In this document: positions 47,226 through 59,540 of the stretch, one piece after another
Numbering within the stretch: the first letter of the stretch is position 1
How the letters are laid out: each line of letters begins with the position of its first letter
Program-made: the position numbers and the translations under genes
The notes under the pieces: model-generated
Told to the model about the DNA's origin: nothing
Databases searched by the model: none
What the model saw: only the letters and a program-made list of their open reading frames with translations
Assembly: GCF_051020975.1 (NCBI RefSeq)
Contig: NC_135041.1
Span: 11,916,256-11,980,255, forward strand
Length of the DNA: 64,000 bases
Source: Osmia lignaria lignaria
Lineage: Eukaryota > Arthropoda > Insecta > Hymenoptera > Megachilidae
Reading direction: 5' to 3'

Positions 47226-50200
47226 TATGACGCCGGTGATAAACAAGGCTGCCTGCTCGAGAAAGGGAGGCGCCGCCAGCAACGATGAAAGGTTCTACCA
47301 AGCTGGAATTTGTCGCGATGCGAGCCTTTGAATGTTGGAAACGGCTTCGAGGCTATTTCTGTCCCGCCACCACCCATCGTTTCCTCTCTTTTTCACCCTC
47401 TTTAGATCCCCTTCTGAAAATTTCGCTCGCATTTCGCGCGACGCGACGCGACGTGCCTGTTTGCTCGAGCTGTTTCGAGCGAGATCCGAACGGCAGAATA
47501 AGTTTTTATACCGAGACAGGGCCGAGAGGAGAAGAGGGATCGTTCTGTGGGATGTTTGAAAATCAACGAGGATTCGGCCGCTCCAACCACCAGACAGATT
47601 TCCAACCTTTTGTACCCGTGTCGCTTTTGCTCGGTTTCATTATCGCGCGTAAAACGGCCGGGTGGATTTAATAAGCGGCACGGTTTCATTTAAATTTAGA
47701 AGCGGAACAGTTTCGGGACTTAAGTGGCGTGCGAACGTCGACGAATTCGCTAATTCGCACGTTTTAATTTGAATTGACAATTTCGCGGAGTTACGAAGGA
47801 AAAAAAGATCAGCGCCACTGAAGAACGAACGAGTTTTGTCGTTTAAATTCGAATCGACAATTTGCCGAGTTACACCCTTAGTCGCTCGTTAGATATTTCG
47901 CGTGAATTTTCTTTTATTAACACCTTTCCCTTTTCAGTTAATTTTTCGTTCAATTACACGAATCAAGATTTGATTACAAGTCCGATACCTATGTTTGTTT
48001 TCGCGTTAATTATTCAGAATTTGGTAATTATCTATCGCTTAACATTCTACGTTAGTCAGTTTGTTAAAATAGCTTTGCTCGATAGCGTTAACAGTCTACC
48101 TAGTGAAAAGTGGTGGCACTCGTCGACGCGAAACGAGAGCAACAGGATCGCGCTGCATGCCACTCAAACGTTTAAATTTATGTTCAAAAGTTTCCACTTT
48201 TCAAATATCAAACTCGTGCTTCGCTCGTAAACGCGATCACCTCTGTACCCGTACAGAGGCACTTTACGCGTTCGACCTCTGATTTGTTTGCATCGATGTC
48301 GGTAATACGAGGCAGCCTTACAAAACAGAGTACCTCCGTTTAACGCTGCACAGAGGATCGTTACCGGCTGTAAAGTTATCTTCATAAACATCGATACGTA
48401 ACGTAAGTGCGTGTATATCAATTGTCATTTAATTACAATCCTGAAAATATCGCAAGATACTTAAATTTATAAAAGATACCAAACTGATAGAACAGATAAT
48501 GTAAGTTTTACCTACTCCTTGATGTCGCTAATAACCTTATAGTTGATGTGACAAAAAACCCTAATTAATAAAAAAAAATTTTTTAAAAATCATTTGGTAT
48601 AGAATTAAAACTTGCTAATCGATCTTTTTTCTGCTTCGTCCAAATTTCAGCAGGAATCAAAGGCCAAAGGTACAATCAGACGTTGCTCTTCGAACGTGTA
48701 ACGTTTGCTTTGACCTCATCCTATCGAACGGGAGAACGAAAATCGTAACAGTGAGCGTAACTGCAACGAACTTTTTACACGGTTCGCTTGTAAAGCCGTC
48801 CGTCAACTTTAAAGCGACGTCCTTTGAAAAAGTATCACGAGCCAGTTTCGCGGAACTACGCTCTCACGTTGATAAACTCAAAGTTCCATCGAACGCGCAT
48901 CCAACATAGACACGGAAGCAGAGAAAAAGGTAAAAAGGTGGTAAAAGGTGAAATTTCGTTAATGTTAAAGCGCGATGCAGATCATCGGCGTTATATTCTA
49001 CTTGAAAGCTAATAAAAGCATTATATAAAAAAAAAAAAAACAGATTCAAGAAGGAATAAGAATATATACTTTCTTATGAAAGGACGAAAGTTTGGCTACG
49101 TGGCGGGTCAGGAGTTTACGAGCTGTAAGTTTACGCAGGGAATCAGATTTATCGCGGTTCATCAGCGCGACGTAAAACGGCGCGAGTCAAGCCTAATATT
49201 CCCAGCACGGTCAGCTCGGTAAAATATACGCTCGGTCCAATTCCGGCCGCGTGAATTCGCGATGGCAGCTCATTTCGAATTCCTCGAATGCGCGGGGGCA
49301 TTCGAGGGGAAACGAAAGAAAGGGAGTCAGACGGGCCAGGAAAGAGAAGTAGGTGGAGGGAATGGGAAGAGACATAAGGATCCGGGGATATATAAGAAGA
49401 AATCCGCGAGGCTCGCTCGTATATTTTAATCAGGGCCCTCTGGCTCCGCCATCCTCCTTCCCTCTTTTCTTTATCTCCGTCTCATCTCCCTCTAACCCCC
49501 TGCCTACTTCTTCGCAACCATCCACGGTGCTCTCTCCGCACCCTTTGTCGAATCGTTTCGCCCGTGGAGACTTATAAAAAGGGGGAGAAGAGAGCGGTAG
49601 TAGCGAGAGAAGAAGAAAAAACGGGGGCTCACCGGCTGGATGAAAAGAGCTGAATAACTCCGGGATAAAAGCCGAATAAATCTTTTTATTATGCCCCGTA
49701 CCCGTGTCTGTTCGAGCCTAACCCAACCATCTCGCCTAAGGCTCGTTCACACGTCTCTCTTTCCCTTCGTTTCGCGCCTACCCCGCCCCGAGTCCCTTCT
49801 ATTTCTTTTTTTTTCTCCCCTATCCGACGCTCCTTTCATGCCCCCTTCAACAACAATCTCTTCTTTTCTTTCTTTCGGCATTTCTTTATTTTCTTTCCTT
49901 ACCGTCGCCATTCGCGGTCCCTCGCGATCGTCTTCTTCTTCACGCTAACTCGCCCTACCATGCTTCGTGAATTCGGCTAACGAGAACACGTTGTTACGAA
50001 ACGAGAAGCCTCGGGTTACCCGGCCTTTCAGCTATTTATTTTTGCCATCCTCGCGCTGGAAGCGGGGTACGCTTCGTTATCGAGGATTGGTATAATTTTT
50101 TTCCACGGATTTTTTTTTTTATTTCACTTGTTATTAGAGGAGCGTTCGACCGCAATTGATAGCTCTAGGCTATTCAAGATTAACCTTCGTTGTAGCGTTT

Positions 50201-53200
50201 AATCGATTTGTTATATCGAGTAAAAAAAAAAAATTCTATAAATACACGAGTTCATCTCCCTCTGAAACATCGAACGTATTTCATTTTATTCTAAAAGAGT
50301 GATACTCCAAAATTAATATATTCGCACGGCCAATTTTCATCGCAGAGAAATCATACAACGCGGATCATTAAAGGACTTATATCTTCGATAATGTTTGTCG
50401 GCTTGTCCGATATGTATATGTATAGCAGTTCGCGCGATAAATCGTAAATCGTATTTAGATAATACGAATATCTGCGATGACATGGACATCCGCCAATTCG
50501 GATATTTGCCGATACGCGGCTAACCATATTATGAATATCCAGCGGCGTTAATATTCGCCATAGTCCCGTACACTCGCCTCTACAGATATTTAGAGTCCTG
50601 TTCTACGTATATGAAGCACAGCTACGCGTTCCCTTCCAATCAAACGTGGTTCGGTGCATCCCCGATTTTTTAATAATTTGCAATCATTTAATAAAGAAAT
50701 AGTATTGGGAATTTGCTTGGTAATACGTGGAATAGTATTGAAATCCAATATGAGAAGAAGAAACTGTTCGCGTAGCAGTTAGTTTAAGGTGGAGGTCATT
50801 TTTGGGAGTACCCAAAGAGAGGGAGAGACTGGATCGGAGAAGTTTTAAAAGTACATGCGCATGCTAGAAAAGAAATATCCTGGAAGAAAATTCAATCGAC
50901 GGATTCGAAGAGTTCGAGGGAACGAGAAAGGAACTTCTAAAGCGAAGCGACACGAAAATGCCGGTAGACGTATGGAAACGCGATTGCGGCTCTGAAAGAA
51001 ACATCAAATTGAACTTCGTGATAATACAATTCCGTCGTCGTATTTTACCGGTAACGAACAATTCGCGAATAAAACGAACGACGAACCTTTTTACCTCTCT
51101 TTTTTCATCCCTCCTTCATCCCTCCCCCGCAATGATTCGCGTTTAAAAATCTGTTGCTTTTCGAATCAATTTATTTTTCCATCGATGTTTTAAGTACGAG
51201 CGAAAATAATTCGCCATTTAATTACGAACGAAACGCGAAATCACCGCGCGGTTTATTTGAAATAAAAACAAGAAATGCAACGATAACAGAGAGAAATAAA
51301 AATACAATAACAACAGCGGCAAACAAATAAACAGCGGTATTCCGAAATTGCTTCGTTGCAGGAGTTGGAGGGATCGAAAGAGGATGAGCTGACGTGGGGG
51401 GGAGGGGGAGGAAATGAAAAACGGCGACGGGAAATAAATTCATAAAGTTGCGAGTCTGCGTAAATTGTTCGGTAACAAGGTTCCGGTGTAACGCGATGAA
51501 ACGAGCAAAATCATTATGAGCGGTCACACGGCGAGCTGAAATTATTTTCAGATTGCGCCAAACGATGATTCGCTGTAACCATTTATTGTAATTGAAATTA
51601 AAGCACCGCGAAACTTGCCGAATTTTCGCTGGAAGCCCCTGTCGACACTATCGACGTCCATTCGCGATCGTTTTAATTCCATTACGCCGGGCATCTCCTA
51701 CTTCCCGCTGACCGGTTCGCCAACGGGAGAGAGCACGATATCCCGATAGGGGGTACTAATAATCGTACGATGTACGCGCGGCACGTTTCATTTAGCAAAT
51801 TGCCAATAAATGGCGATGGCCATCGCACCAAGCTCACCCCATAAACGCGATCCAGCCCTATCTTTCTTCCCTTTTCACCCTAAACGTCCTGTTTCCTTCT
51901 CATTCCACTCCCTGCTTTATCTCTTCACCCTCTTTCCTACTCCCTCTCTGTCATCCTGTTGTTTTTCTTTCCTTTTCTTTCACCGTTACCACCCTATCGC
52001 TTCCTCTCGGTCTATCTTTATCGTTCAATGGTTTCCACCTTCAGTTTCTCTCTCTCCTTCACCCCATCCCCCGGGGTCGGCGTCAACTCTCGACGAATTA
52101 AGTTCCAAGAGGGAGGTTTCGTAGAGAGTTTATGGGGTTAGGTTACCGTAGCCGATTTCAACCCCTGCTACAGAGATTGGTATCTACACCTACGGTGGTG
52201 AAACCCCTCGGCATACCCAGCTCTATTGTACGATACCATATGCGTGTGCCTGCTGCTCGAACGTGTGTAGACAGCATACGGTTTCACGGTTTCTACACGT
52301 GTGCGTGGCGCATTGGGGCGCGGGGGTGCACTCTCGCGATACGTAGCACGCGATCGTCAAACCCAAAGCTATAAACGTAAACAAGGGTTGTTAGGACTGC
52401 CTCCGGGTAAGAGCCGTCACTTACAATCGGGACTAAATATTTTGCACCCTTCGACAAGTACGTATCGCGATACCAGGGTCGATCGAAACGCAAATTGATT
52501 TGACGTACCACGCAAAGCGGGGTAAAAGGGAGAATATATTTTCACCGAGAACATTTCCTATTCTGGTATTAATAAGGGTAATGGTATAGGGTTTCGTTGG
52601 AACGAGTTCGATCGTGTAAAAATAAATTACCGATTGGTACAGCTACTCTTGGCGCGCAGGAGATCTTGAATCGCGGCGAGATTAATCTTCGAGCCGAGAG
52701 TTCCGGGCTAGGTAAATGGAATGTGTGTATATATATAGATACACGAGCGTAACAAATCGCGTGGCTCTTAATATTAAAGCGGTATTGATCGTCGACAATT
52801 AATTAGCCCGTCGTGGCAGCGATGAATCGTAATGGCACAATCTGATACTGCGGCTGTTCGTCGACCGTTTGTTCGCTCAAAGGGAGGGAAAAAACTGTTG
52901 ATTTACGTGTCGGTTAAACCAACCAAATTACTTTGTACAATCAACACGCCGCGCACGCCGCGCCGTCGCTGTAAAGCAAATTAGCTGCGCCCGAATATTG
53001 ACATTTTTATCTGAATGGCATAGCTGTTGATTTCGGCCGCGCGTTCATTACATTCGTCCCTGCGAGCCACACCCCCTACCGTCCACGATAAAACGCCGAT
53101 ACGATTTTAAAACTGTCACGAAAGCTTGTAGTACATCAAACCTCGAACCGATATCGACTACATCACCTAGACACAACTCAGTTAATTGCGCTTTTTACCT

Positions 53201-53550
53201 GTCGCTGAACGCAATTGATCGTACCAGCCGAGATTTTTCGACGAAATTTTTATTGCCAATTTCGATGTATAATTTTCCATGCCGAGAAATTTTTATTAGG
53301 CAATCGTGGAAATGGTTTTCTTTTAACAGACAGCCCTCTCTCTTCGTGAATTTTATCGTCGTTGCAGAATAACCACGTTCGACGCTCCCGTCCATTTTTC
53401 ACCATAATTACTTTCAATTAGAGATAACGTTAACGCAGCTCGCGCGTTTCCGTTAAATACAGTCAAAGGGGTGGCGCAGCTCGCCTAACGACCACGCGAC
53501 ACGCACACTGAATTGTTAACAAAAACCAACGACAGGTAACAGGACGGAGT
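47226..53550. other. Long non-coding stretch, no supported gene
   Basis: AT-rich at 47870-48620 (with A-runs near 48570) and at 50100-50720. Pyrimidine bands lie at 49440-49530, 49760-49920 and 51850-52075. An A-run lies at 49027-49040. Minus-strand TGTTTCTTTCAG near 50994 is a decent acceptor, but the frame after it is unremarkable. I see no gene, RNA gene or element that can be defended. Confidence 0.6.
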
Positions 53551-53767
53551 TATAAATCTCTCGAGAACAACTCGATATAAAACCAACGAAAACCTGTGCA
53601 GTGTCGAATCATCGAGCATCCTTAAATTTCTGTAACTGTACCGAACCATATCCTCGACGATACGAATACACGGAGCGACGGTTTTTCAACCCAACGAACC
53701 ACGCGTTCCCTCGGTTCATCCTCGGAAGCTTCTCTTCAGGGACGCGTCAGAAATTCATCGTGGCCCG
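53551..53767 (+). promoter_or_regulatory. Possible TATA promoter and non-coding first exon
   Basis: Two TATA-like words, TATAAAT (53551) and TATAAAA (53576), precede an initiator-like GCAGTGT with its A at 53600. The interval from there to a strong donor (GGCCCG|GTGAGTTC, last exon base 53767) contains no ATG in 168 nt, as expected of a 5' UTR exon. The second TATA is 24 nt from the A, a little close. An internal CTTCTCTTCAG near 53739 is an alternative acceptor. Promoter status is inferred from short motifs only. Confidence 0.25.
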
Positions 53768-53824
53768 GTGAGTTCTCTCTCGCGAGTACTCAGCTCGACA
53801 AGGTCGGTGGCAAGAACGAGGCCG

Positions 53825-53966
53825 ATGACTGCGTCGCCGTCGGACGGGGTGGTGCAAGAGGCTGAGGGTGCCATTACATTAATCCCGAAAGTCCCGACGA
53901 GCGCTCTCAGCAGCTCTTCCGGGCGTAAAGTGTCACGAAAGTGTCACCTCCGACGCTCTCCGCAAG
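53825..53966 (+). CDS. Candidate first coding exon, 47 codons, phase 1 exit
   Basis: ATG at 53825 opens MTASPSDGVVQEAEGAITLI and continues through a Ser-rich and basic stretch (SSSSGRKVSRKC) to a good donor, CCGCAAG|GTACAC, leaving one base. C- and G-ending codons dominate. It sits just after the possible promoter at 53551-53767. If the donor at 53767 is used instead, this ATG would be intronic, so the two are alternatives unless transcription reads through. The candidate exon at 55266 is open in the matching phase. No domain is recognised. Confidence 0.25.
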
Positions 53967-54043
53967 GTACACAATCTGAACGTGTATGTACGTAGCAGAA
54001 GGCGATGGAACCGAAGCACGCGAATGCTACACGATTCGCACAC

Positions 54044-54235
54044 ACAGGGTGAGTCATCCGAGACTTTAACTTAAATTACCTTCAACAGCGTTAACTATAT
54101 TGGACAACAGTTGAAGGGTGTCAAGAGAGAGACATAATTTCACGTCTGTTATCATTTTCATCTGATAAATTTTTCGGTATTATCGACTGTTTGAAAGATA
54201 TATTAATCGATGATGTCTTGGATGGCTCACCCTGT
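54044..54235. mobile_element. MITE-like element with about 23-bp terminal inverted repeats
   Basis: The left end ACAGGGTGAGTCATCC (54044-54059) and the reverse complement of the right end (54235-54220) differ at one of 16 bases. Extending to 23 bases gives about 20 matches. The 192-bp element is AT-rich inside and contains a nested hairpin (CCTTCAAC about 54091-54098 with GTTGAAGG about 54110-54117). It has no coding capacity. No clear target-site duplication flanks it. It would lie in the first intron of the plus-strand candidate gene. Confidence 0.6.
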
Positions 54236-54236
54236 A

Positions 54237-54428
54237 TATACGAGTTGGAACGAAGCGCTACAGGAGCAACCACGAATCCAGCTAGAGCCCCTCTGGAAGA
54301 TCAAAGCAGCGACTGGAAACGCTGCTGAATGGGCACGGTGGTTTTACGAAACGGTCTCGACGGAACAGATGGATAGAGCCGGTGCAAAAGGGTGGCGCAA
54401 GGGGACGGACAAAGTTGGCCAGGAATAG
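54237..54428 (+). other. Coding-like frame directly after the MITE-like element
   Basis: A frame of 63 codons runs from just after the right terminal repeat to TAG at 54426-54428. It reads like ordinary protein: YTSWNEALQEQPRIQLEPLW, followed by a Trp-, Glu- and Lys-containing segment. It has no ATG at its left end, since the frame there comes from the element. No pyrimidine-backed acceptor precedes it. It could be an exon remnant or chance. Confidence 0.15.
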
Positions 54429-55265
54429 AGATCAGGCAGCCACCCCGACCCGAAAAAGGGGTTTGAAAGCAAATACGAGAGCAAGCTGGACAAAAAGTTC
54501 TGGCTTGTCAAAACTGTGGTTAGCCAAGAGGAGAGACGGTGCTCGACAACGAGACGGGAAACACGCGTACGAATCTCCTCGTCGACCCCTTATTCGGGGC
54601 TGGTGATTAATGGAAAGCGATCGTGAAATTGTAATTAACGAAAATTCGACGGACGTTGAAAATGGTAAATAGAAGGGTGGGAGGTGGTCGATTATTGGAG
54701 GTAATCGAGGGTGCATCGACGCGCGTACACACAACTTTTACGGGTCTCCTTTTTGGAATATTATCGAAACTCGTCACGCCATGGCGAAGGAAACAGAGGG
54801 GTTGTTATTTTAACGAGCAAAAATTAAACGGTTGCTTAATTTAAACGAGTACCGTCATCAACTTTTCTTTCCAGCCCTCACCCTTTTTCTCGTCGATGTG
54901 CATTATAAAACAACGAACGTCGTTTACGTCCGCGAGTACGCGATTAAATAATGCACGTTTCTCGTGTGCATAATTAAAAGTTCGTGGGAGGAGCGTTTAC
55001 TCGATGAACGTTGCCATCCGTGTCCGACACAGACGAAGCAGAAGGGTATCTGGAGCGTTTCCATGAAAAATTCACTAGCTTCGAGTACATAAGCTCGTAA
55101 ATATTTAATCCGCGACACAACGGATAGATAAAGGCCGAGTAATTTTGTTATATTATCGGTTAAATGTTGCAAGGCGCACATGTTAAAACCGGCTGCAATT
55201 CTGCCGATGGAAAAACGTCGGGATATCAGTATTTTATCTATTTTTCCTCGTGTTTTCTTTTTCAG
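54429..55265. other. Non-coding stretch
   Basis: Mixed sequence becoming AT-rich after 54600. A plus-strand acceptor-like TTTCTTTCCAG ends at about 54874 without a coding-like frame. The last 40 nt before 55266 form a strong pyrimidine tract serving the candidate exon there. Confidence 0.55.
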
Positions 55266-55361
55266 TACGCGTTGTCTGCGAGGTCGCGGCACGAGAACGA
55301 CCGTGGAATAGTCGACAATCGGCCTTTGTGCGCGTTCAACTTTCATTTGCGAGAACTTTCA
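55266..55361 (+). CDS. Candidate internal exon, 32 codons
   Basis: The best plus-strand acceptor in the window (CTCGTGTTTTCTTTTTCAG|TACG) opens 96 nt that end at a good donor (ACTTTCA|GTGAGG). In phase 0 it reads YALSARSRHENDRGIVDNRP and twelve more residues. In the phase needed after the exon at 53825-53966 it reads VRVVCEVAARERPWNSRQSA and onwards, also without a stop, so the true frame cannot be fixed. Either reading is unfamiliar. Splice-site quality is the main support. Confidence 0.25.
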
Positions 55362-57745
55362 GTGAGGGGGGAGAAAAAAAAAATCAAGCCGTGCACCGAG
55401 TACGGAAGGGTGAAACGCGTTTATCAGAGCCACGTGACTTTCGAAGCGACAGGACATTGTCCCCGAGTTGGTGTTTCCATTAAAACTAATTCGTCAACCG
55501 TAAAGTCGACGTGTGTTCGTTTTCTGTTGCGACGAGCAAGTATACATGTCGATAGGACGAGTCATCAGGAGAAGTCGAGGTGGATTGTTTAGCTGCCTAA
55601 AGTTATTGAGCTAGAATCAGCGATGGAAAAAATGATGGATTTTCAATTTCTAGACAGAATGAATATTCGTAGAAGTTGGTGACGCGAAACCGATACAAAT
55701 TCAATTAACAGTCGCGTATGTTTGAAAACTAATACTGGTTTGCTTGTTCTCTTCGTTCGATAAAAAACTGGATAGATTTTACTGTATTTCCCTTTCGAAT
55801 GGTCGACGTACAAAAGGATCGGTAACGGATCGTTTTTGGTCCCTTTAGGAGCAGTTTACGAACCGCAGAATCTACATCGAAGGAACGTCTTGCAGACTAC
55901 CAGTCTCTCCTGTCGGTCCCTTTTTCCACGCAGAAATACACGGCTAAAATATTACCGGTGGCTGCTTTGAAAGGAACTTTGCTGTCGAGTCTCGCAGACA
56001 CAAGTTCCCATTTTCGTGGACAATGGAGAAGGACGCGAAAGCGGTGAGAAGGAGGCGATTCGAGGAACGAAGGGAACGGTTTCGAGGGAGAAAGCGAGAC
56101 ATCGATCGATCAGACGGTTGAACGCTAAAAGAATTAACGCTGCCCGATTACTTTTTCCATGGCGCTCCTAATGGTGGATGCTCTCATCCACCCTTCTCAA
56201 TTCGTCGAAGGAACGGGAGCGGGAAACGTTGCAATTGTCGCGGCCGGTAATTGCGGTGCAATTATATCGAGCCATCGCCAACCACGATTACCGTGACGAC
56301 GAAGAAGACCACGTTCTAATTACCACGCAGTTAGTCCGAGAGGCGCGGCTCGTTATTCGAAAATCGTTTTCGGATGCGACGATTTTAAGCGTCGTTACGG
56401 CTGCTCGTCGAGCGCGTTACCGATCCCATTACGCAAACGGAACAACGCGTTTTATCGAACTGCGGGGAAAACGCCGCCACGCCAGACGTCATTGTTTTTT
56501 ATGTAACGACATCGATTAACGCGGAGTCGCGAAACGTGATTGCATCGAGCCGAAAGCCGCAGAAATGTCCGCGGAAAATTGAAACGCAGCGGTGGCGAGA
56601 CGAGAGCGGACGGGACAGACGTTTTCCGCTCGATCGATGACAACCTTTTTTCCCTGTCATCGTATCACCACATGGGTTAACTTGTTGTTCGTGGTAGAAT
56701 TGACGAAACTCGGCTTCGTCGATCGGAAAAATTTGTCGTTCAAATTGTGTAACGATTAAATAAACGTTTAAATCTTACGTAAAAGTTTTCTAATTTCTGA
56801 CATGTTCCCTCTAATTGGCTTATCAAGTTTAAACGTTAAATCGAAAAGTACCATTCTTCGTTTAACTAAAATCGTACCTGGTGAATAAACATCATGAGTG
56901 AACCATGACATGGCTCTCAGAAATAAATGAATCTCAATTAACTAGTCGCGCGTCATCACGGAACGAACAGTTTGACTAATGAATCCTCGAACGGCCATAC
57001 ATAAATCTTGAAATGCAGACCTCCCGACATCGTAGAAAATGTAAATTACTCGATGATGGTACTTTTAAGTACATTGTATTCCAAAGTGAAGACGATCTTC
57101 ACCGATCGGTTAATCGTTCGTCGCGACGCTTTCAGAGCCATCCACTTTTCTCGTCCCGACGTTAACTCCTCGCCGAACGAGTGCGCGAATAACCGACGAA
57201 TTAGTGCGTGTCACGGGCAATACACCGTGAAATAATTTCCTCCGGCTCTTACGTTGCCATTGTTCTCGATGCAAAGCGTACGAGCCGTTCGCGTTGCACA
57301 GTTTGCCGGCACGAATCAACGGAATAAGTCACGCCTCGGTTGCACGCGATCTCGTCTAAATATGTACCTACCTACAGTTAGCGGCTTTCAAAGATATCAC
57401 TCAGTTGCCACGGATACGCGAATTCGATGCTGTTGAATAGATGCACGCGCATTAATACGAGAAAGAGAAATGCGTTCGAAGGAAAACGTCGCAAACGGCT
57501 CCGAACCCATTAACACCCAAAACTTGTGTACGTAATGATTAATGAAACGCGAAAATTGATACAGTTTACTCAAAGTATTTTTACCTTAAAACTTGCCGTG
57601 TCTAAGCTTCGCTCGGAGAGTTTAAAATTATATCGAAACGAGCGGTAGCAAGTACATACACAGAGGAAGAGGTTACACATTAAGAGGTGCCATACTGAAA
57701 AGTGGTATCGTGGGTCCACGCGCGGGTTTCCATTTCTTTGCTCAC
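55362..57745. other. Non-coding stretch, no supported gene
   Basis: AT-rich for most of its length, with a CpG-rich section at 56180-56640. No third exon for the plus-strand candidate gene could be found. GAAAGAGGGAAAC-like purine patches near 56060-56110 have no obvious role. Confidence 0.55.
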
Positions 57746-57851
57746 AGGTGAACGTAGTACGTGTCCGTAATGGTCCCAGAGGGTTGTTGAACCTGCGACC
57801 CTGCCAGCGGGTGTTCACTTTCGAGGCCTGTCTGTTGTTGGCCACCACCGG
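57746..57851 (-). CDS. Candidate internal exon, Gln/Gly/Ser-rich
   Basis: On the minus strand the frame from ACGTTGTAG|CC to CACCT|GTGAGC reads GGGQQQTGLESEHPLAGSQV and continues QQPSGTITDTYYVH. It enters in phase 1 and exits carrying two bases. The composition is what one expects in a disordered part of a transcription regulator, and codons are GC-rich at third positions. The donor is good; the acceptor has a poor pyrimidine tract. The opposite strand also offers a fair acceptor (TTTCTTTGCTCACAG) and an open frame, so strand is not certain. The exit phase fits the acceptor at 26796. Confidence 0.27.
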
Positions 57852-59049
57852 CTACAACGTGTTCGGCCGTTTAAAAGTTTTCCGACGTGGCTCATTAAAC
57901 TATCAAAAGTTCCGTCCGAAGCGCAGCTGTGCCGCTATAATTGCCGACAAGGGCCACCCGCGCCCCGTGACATTCCACCGACAAAATCGGCCGACAACGT
58001 TGCGGGTTAAGTGATAAACTTTCATTTCTCTTCTCACCGCCCCTCGGTTCGCTTTCCTGTACGGCGTTACCCCGCGAAGGAGTGCAATATTTTTTTTTGC
58101 CAAACTTTCGTTTCCAGAAACGTTGTTCGTTTCTTACGCGTATCGCTGAAAATTCGTGCAGAATTAGTCGGTGTAGCCGTATCGCGATAACAAAGCTTCG
58201 GTGATGCGATAAGGCCGGCCAGGCTCAGCTGGCTTTTCAGCCAGGCAAATGATAGCAAGACGAAAGAGAAACGCGATACCATGCCCGTAGTATCGTCGCG
58301 TCTTTTTTATCTTGCCTTGTCCGCTCGTCGGCTACTGTTACCGTGAAAATTAGCAATTTGCTTGCGGCTGTAAACCGTTAACGAGCAGGTAGAACGCGAC
58401 ACCGCACCGCTTTTTCTACGCTGCTGTCCTCGAGTGCTGGAGCACCCTCGACACACGCTCGTTGCGTGACATTTTCAAGCTACTCGTGGCTCGAGCGTCG
58501 TCGCGGATCGCTCGATAACGCTAACAAATTCTCGGGATGGCGGAGAAACGACGGAAACGTTCGATAAAGGATCGAACGGAGGGGATTGGAGAAACGTTAG
58601 GATGCACGTACAGGGACGTGGAAAGACAGCTGGCTTATACGAAGGGAGCGATGTCATAAAAGTTTGAATGAAAAGTGACTCGATTCTCCATGACTTCTTA
58701 ACAACGGTAGCGATTTATTCATAGCTACGGCCGCGGCGCGGACCTTACAGGTATAGGCGCAACGCGTTCCCAGTTCGCATTCAGGAAAAGTTTCTCCCGT
58801 GATGCGAAATATTTAATGGCCACGGGGAAAATGGTTTTCTATTGATCGACCGGGGATTTTTGTCGCGCCATTAATACCGTACGGCGTACGCGGACAAAAG
58901 GGACTGCGGTTTCTCCGTCGAGACGGTCGATTTAACGCGGTCAGATTAAAAACTTTGATTAGTTTCGAAAACTTGGAGATGACGCGACGAAGAAATTTGA
59001 AAACGAATACGGAACACACATTCGGAAAGAACATAAAATTAATTGGTGA
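57852..59049. other. Non-coding stretch
   Basis: Contains a small stem CTGGCTTTTCAGCCAG near 58229-58244 within a GGCCGGCC-rich patch, a T-run near 58091, and CpG-rich DNA around 58380-58520. No supported gene. Confidence 0.55.
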
Positions 59050-59540
59050 TTATTGAATTTTGTTTACTTCGAGCATCCCTTTGATCTTTAAACGTCCAAT
59101 AAGACCTTCCTCTCGACGTCCCTTTACGGTATCCCGATATTCAAATCGAATTTTTTCCCGAAAACCAGCCGGAAGAGAGAAACGCGTCGACCCTCGTGAA
59201 ATATAAGAGGGGAGAAATATCTGGAGACACATTACGCTCCTCGGTACGTAATCGCGGAGGGTGCGCCGGCGCTTTCCCTCGAGATAGGACCAGGCCTGCC
59301 AAGGGTGTCCTCTTAAAACATCCCTTTCAGATCCCAGGCGAGCCTTGGGACGGTGTGAAAGCCACTGTCGTGAAACCGCACACTTAATTTGCCTTGCAAA
59401 ATTCAGTCCCTCTTTTTCTGCTCGTCTTCTCGCCGTCTCTCTTCGTTTCGCCCTCGTTCCGCTGTTCGACGTCTTCCTTCCTCTTGCTCGAAAAGATAGC
59501 CGGCTCGAGTAGGGAGAACGAAAGAACCTGCTTCCCCTTT
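59050..59540 (-). CDS. Candidate terminal exon inside the longest open frame of the window
   Basis: The minus-strand frame is open for 268 codons (59856-59050). Within it a strong acceptor, GTCTTTCCTTTTCAG|A (AG at 59542-59541), would give a terminal exon of 162 codons ending TAA. After a basic start, the distal half contains ordinary-looking sequence such as RHPWQ-type and EKIRFEYRDTVKGRREEGLI segments. Third positions show only weak bias, and the 5' part overlaps GA-rich DNA. The length is somewhat unusual for this composition but not decisive. The product is not recognised. Confidence 0.18.
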
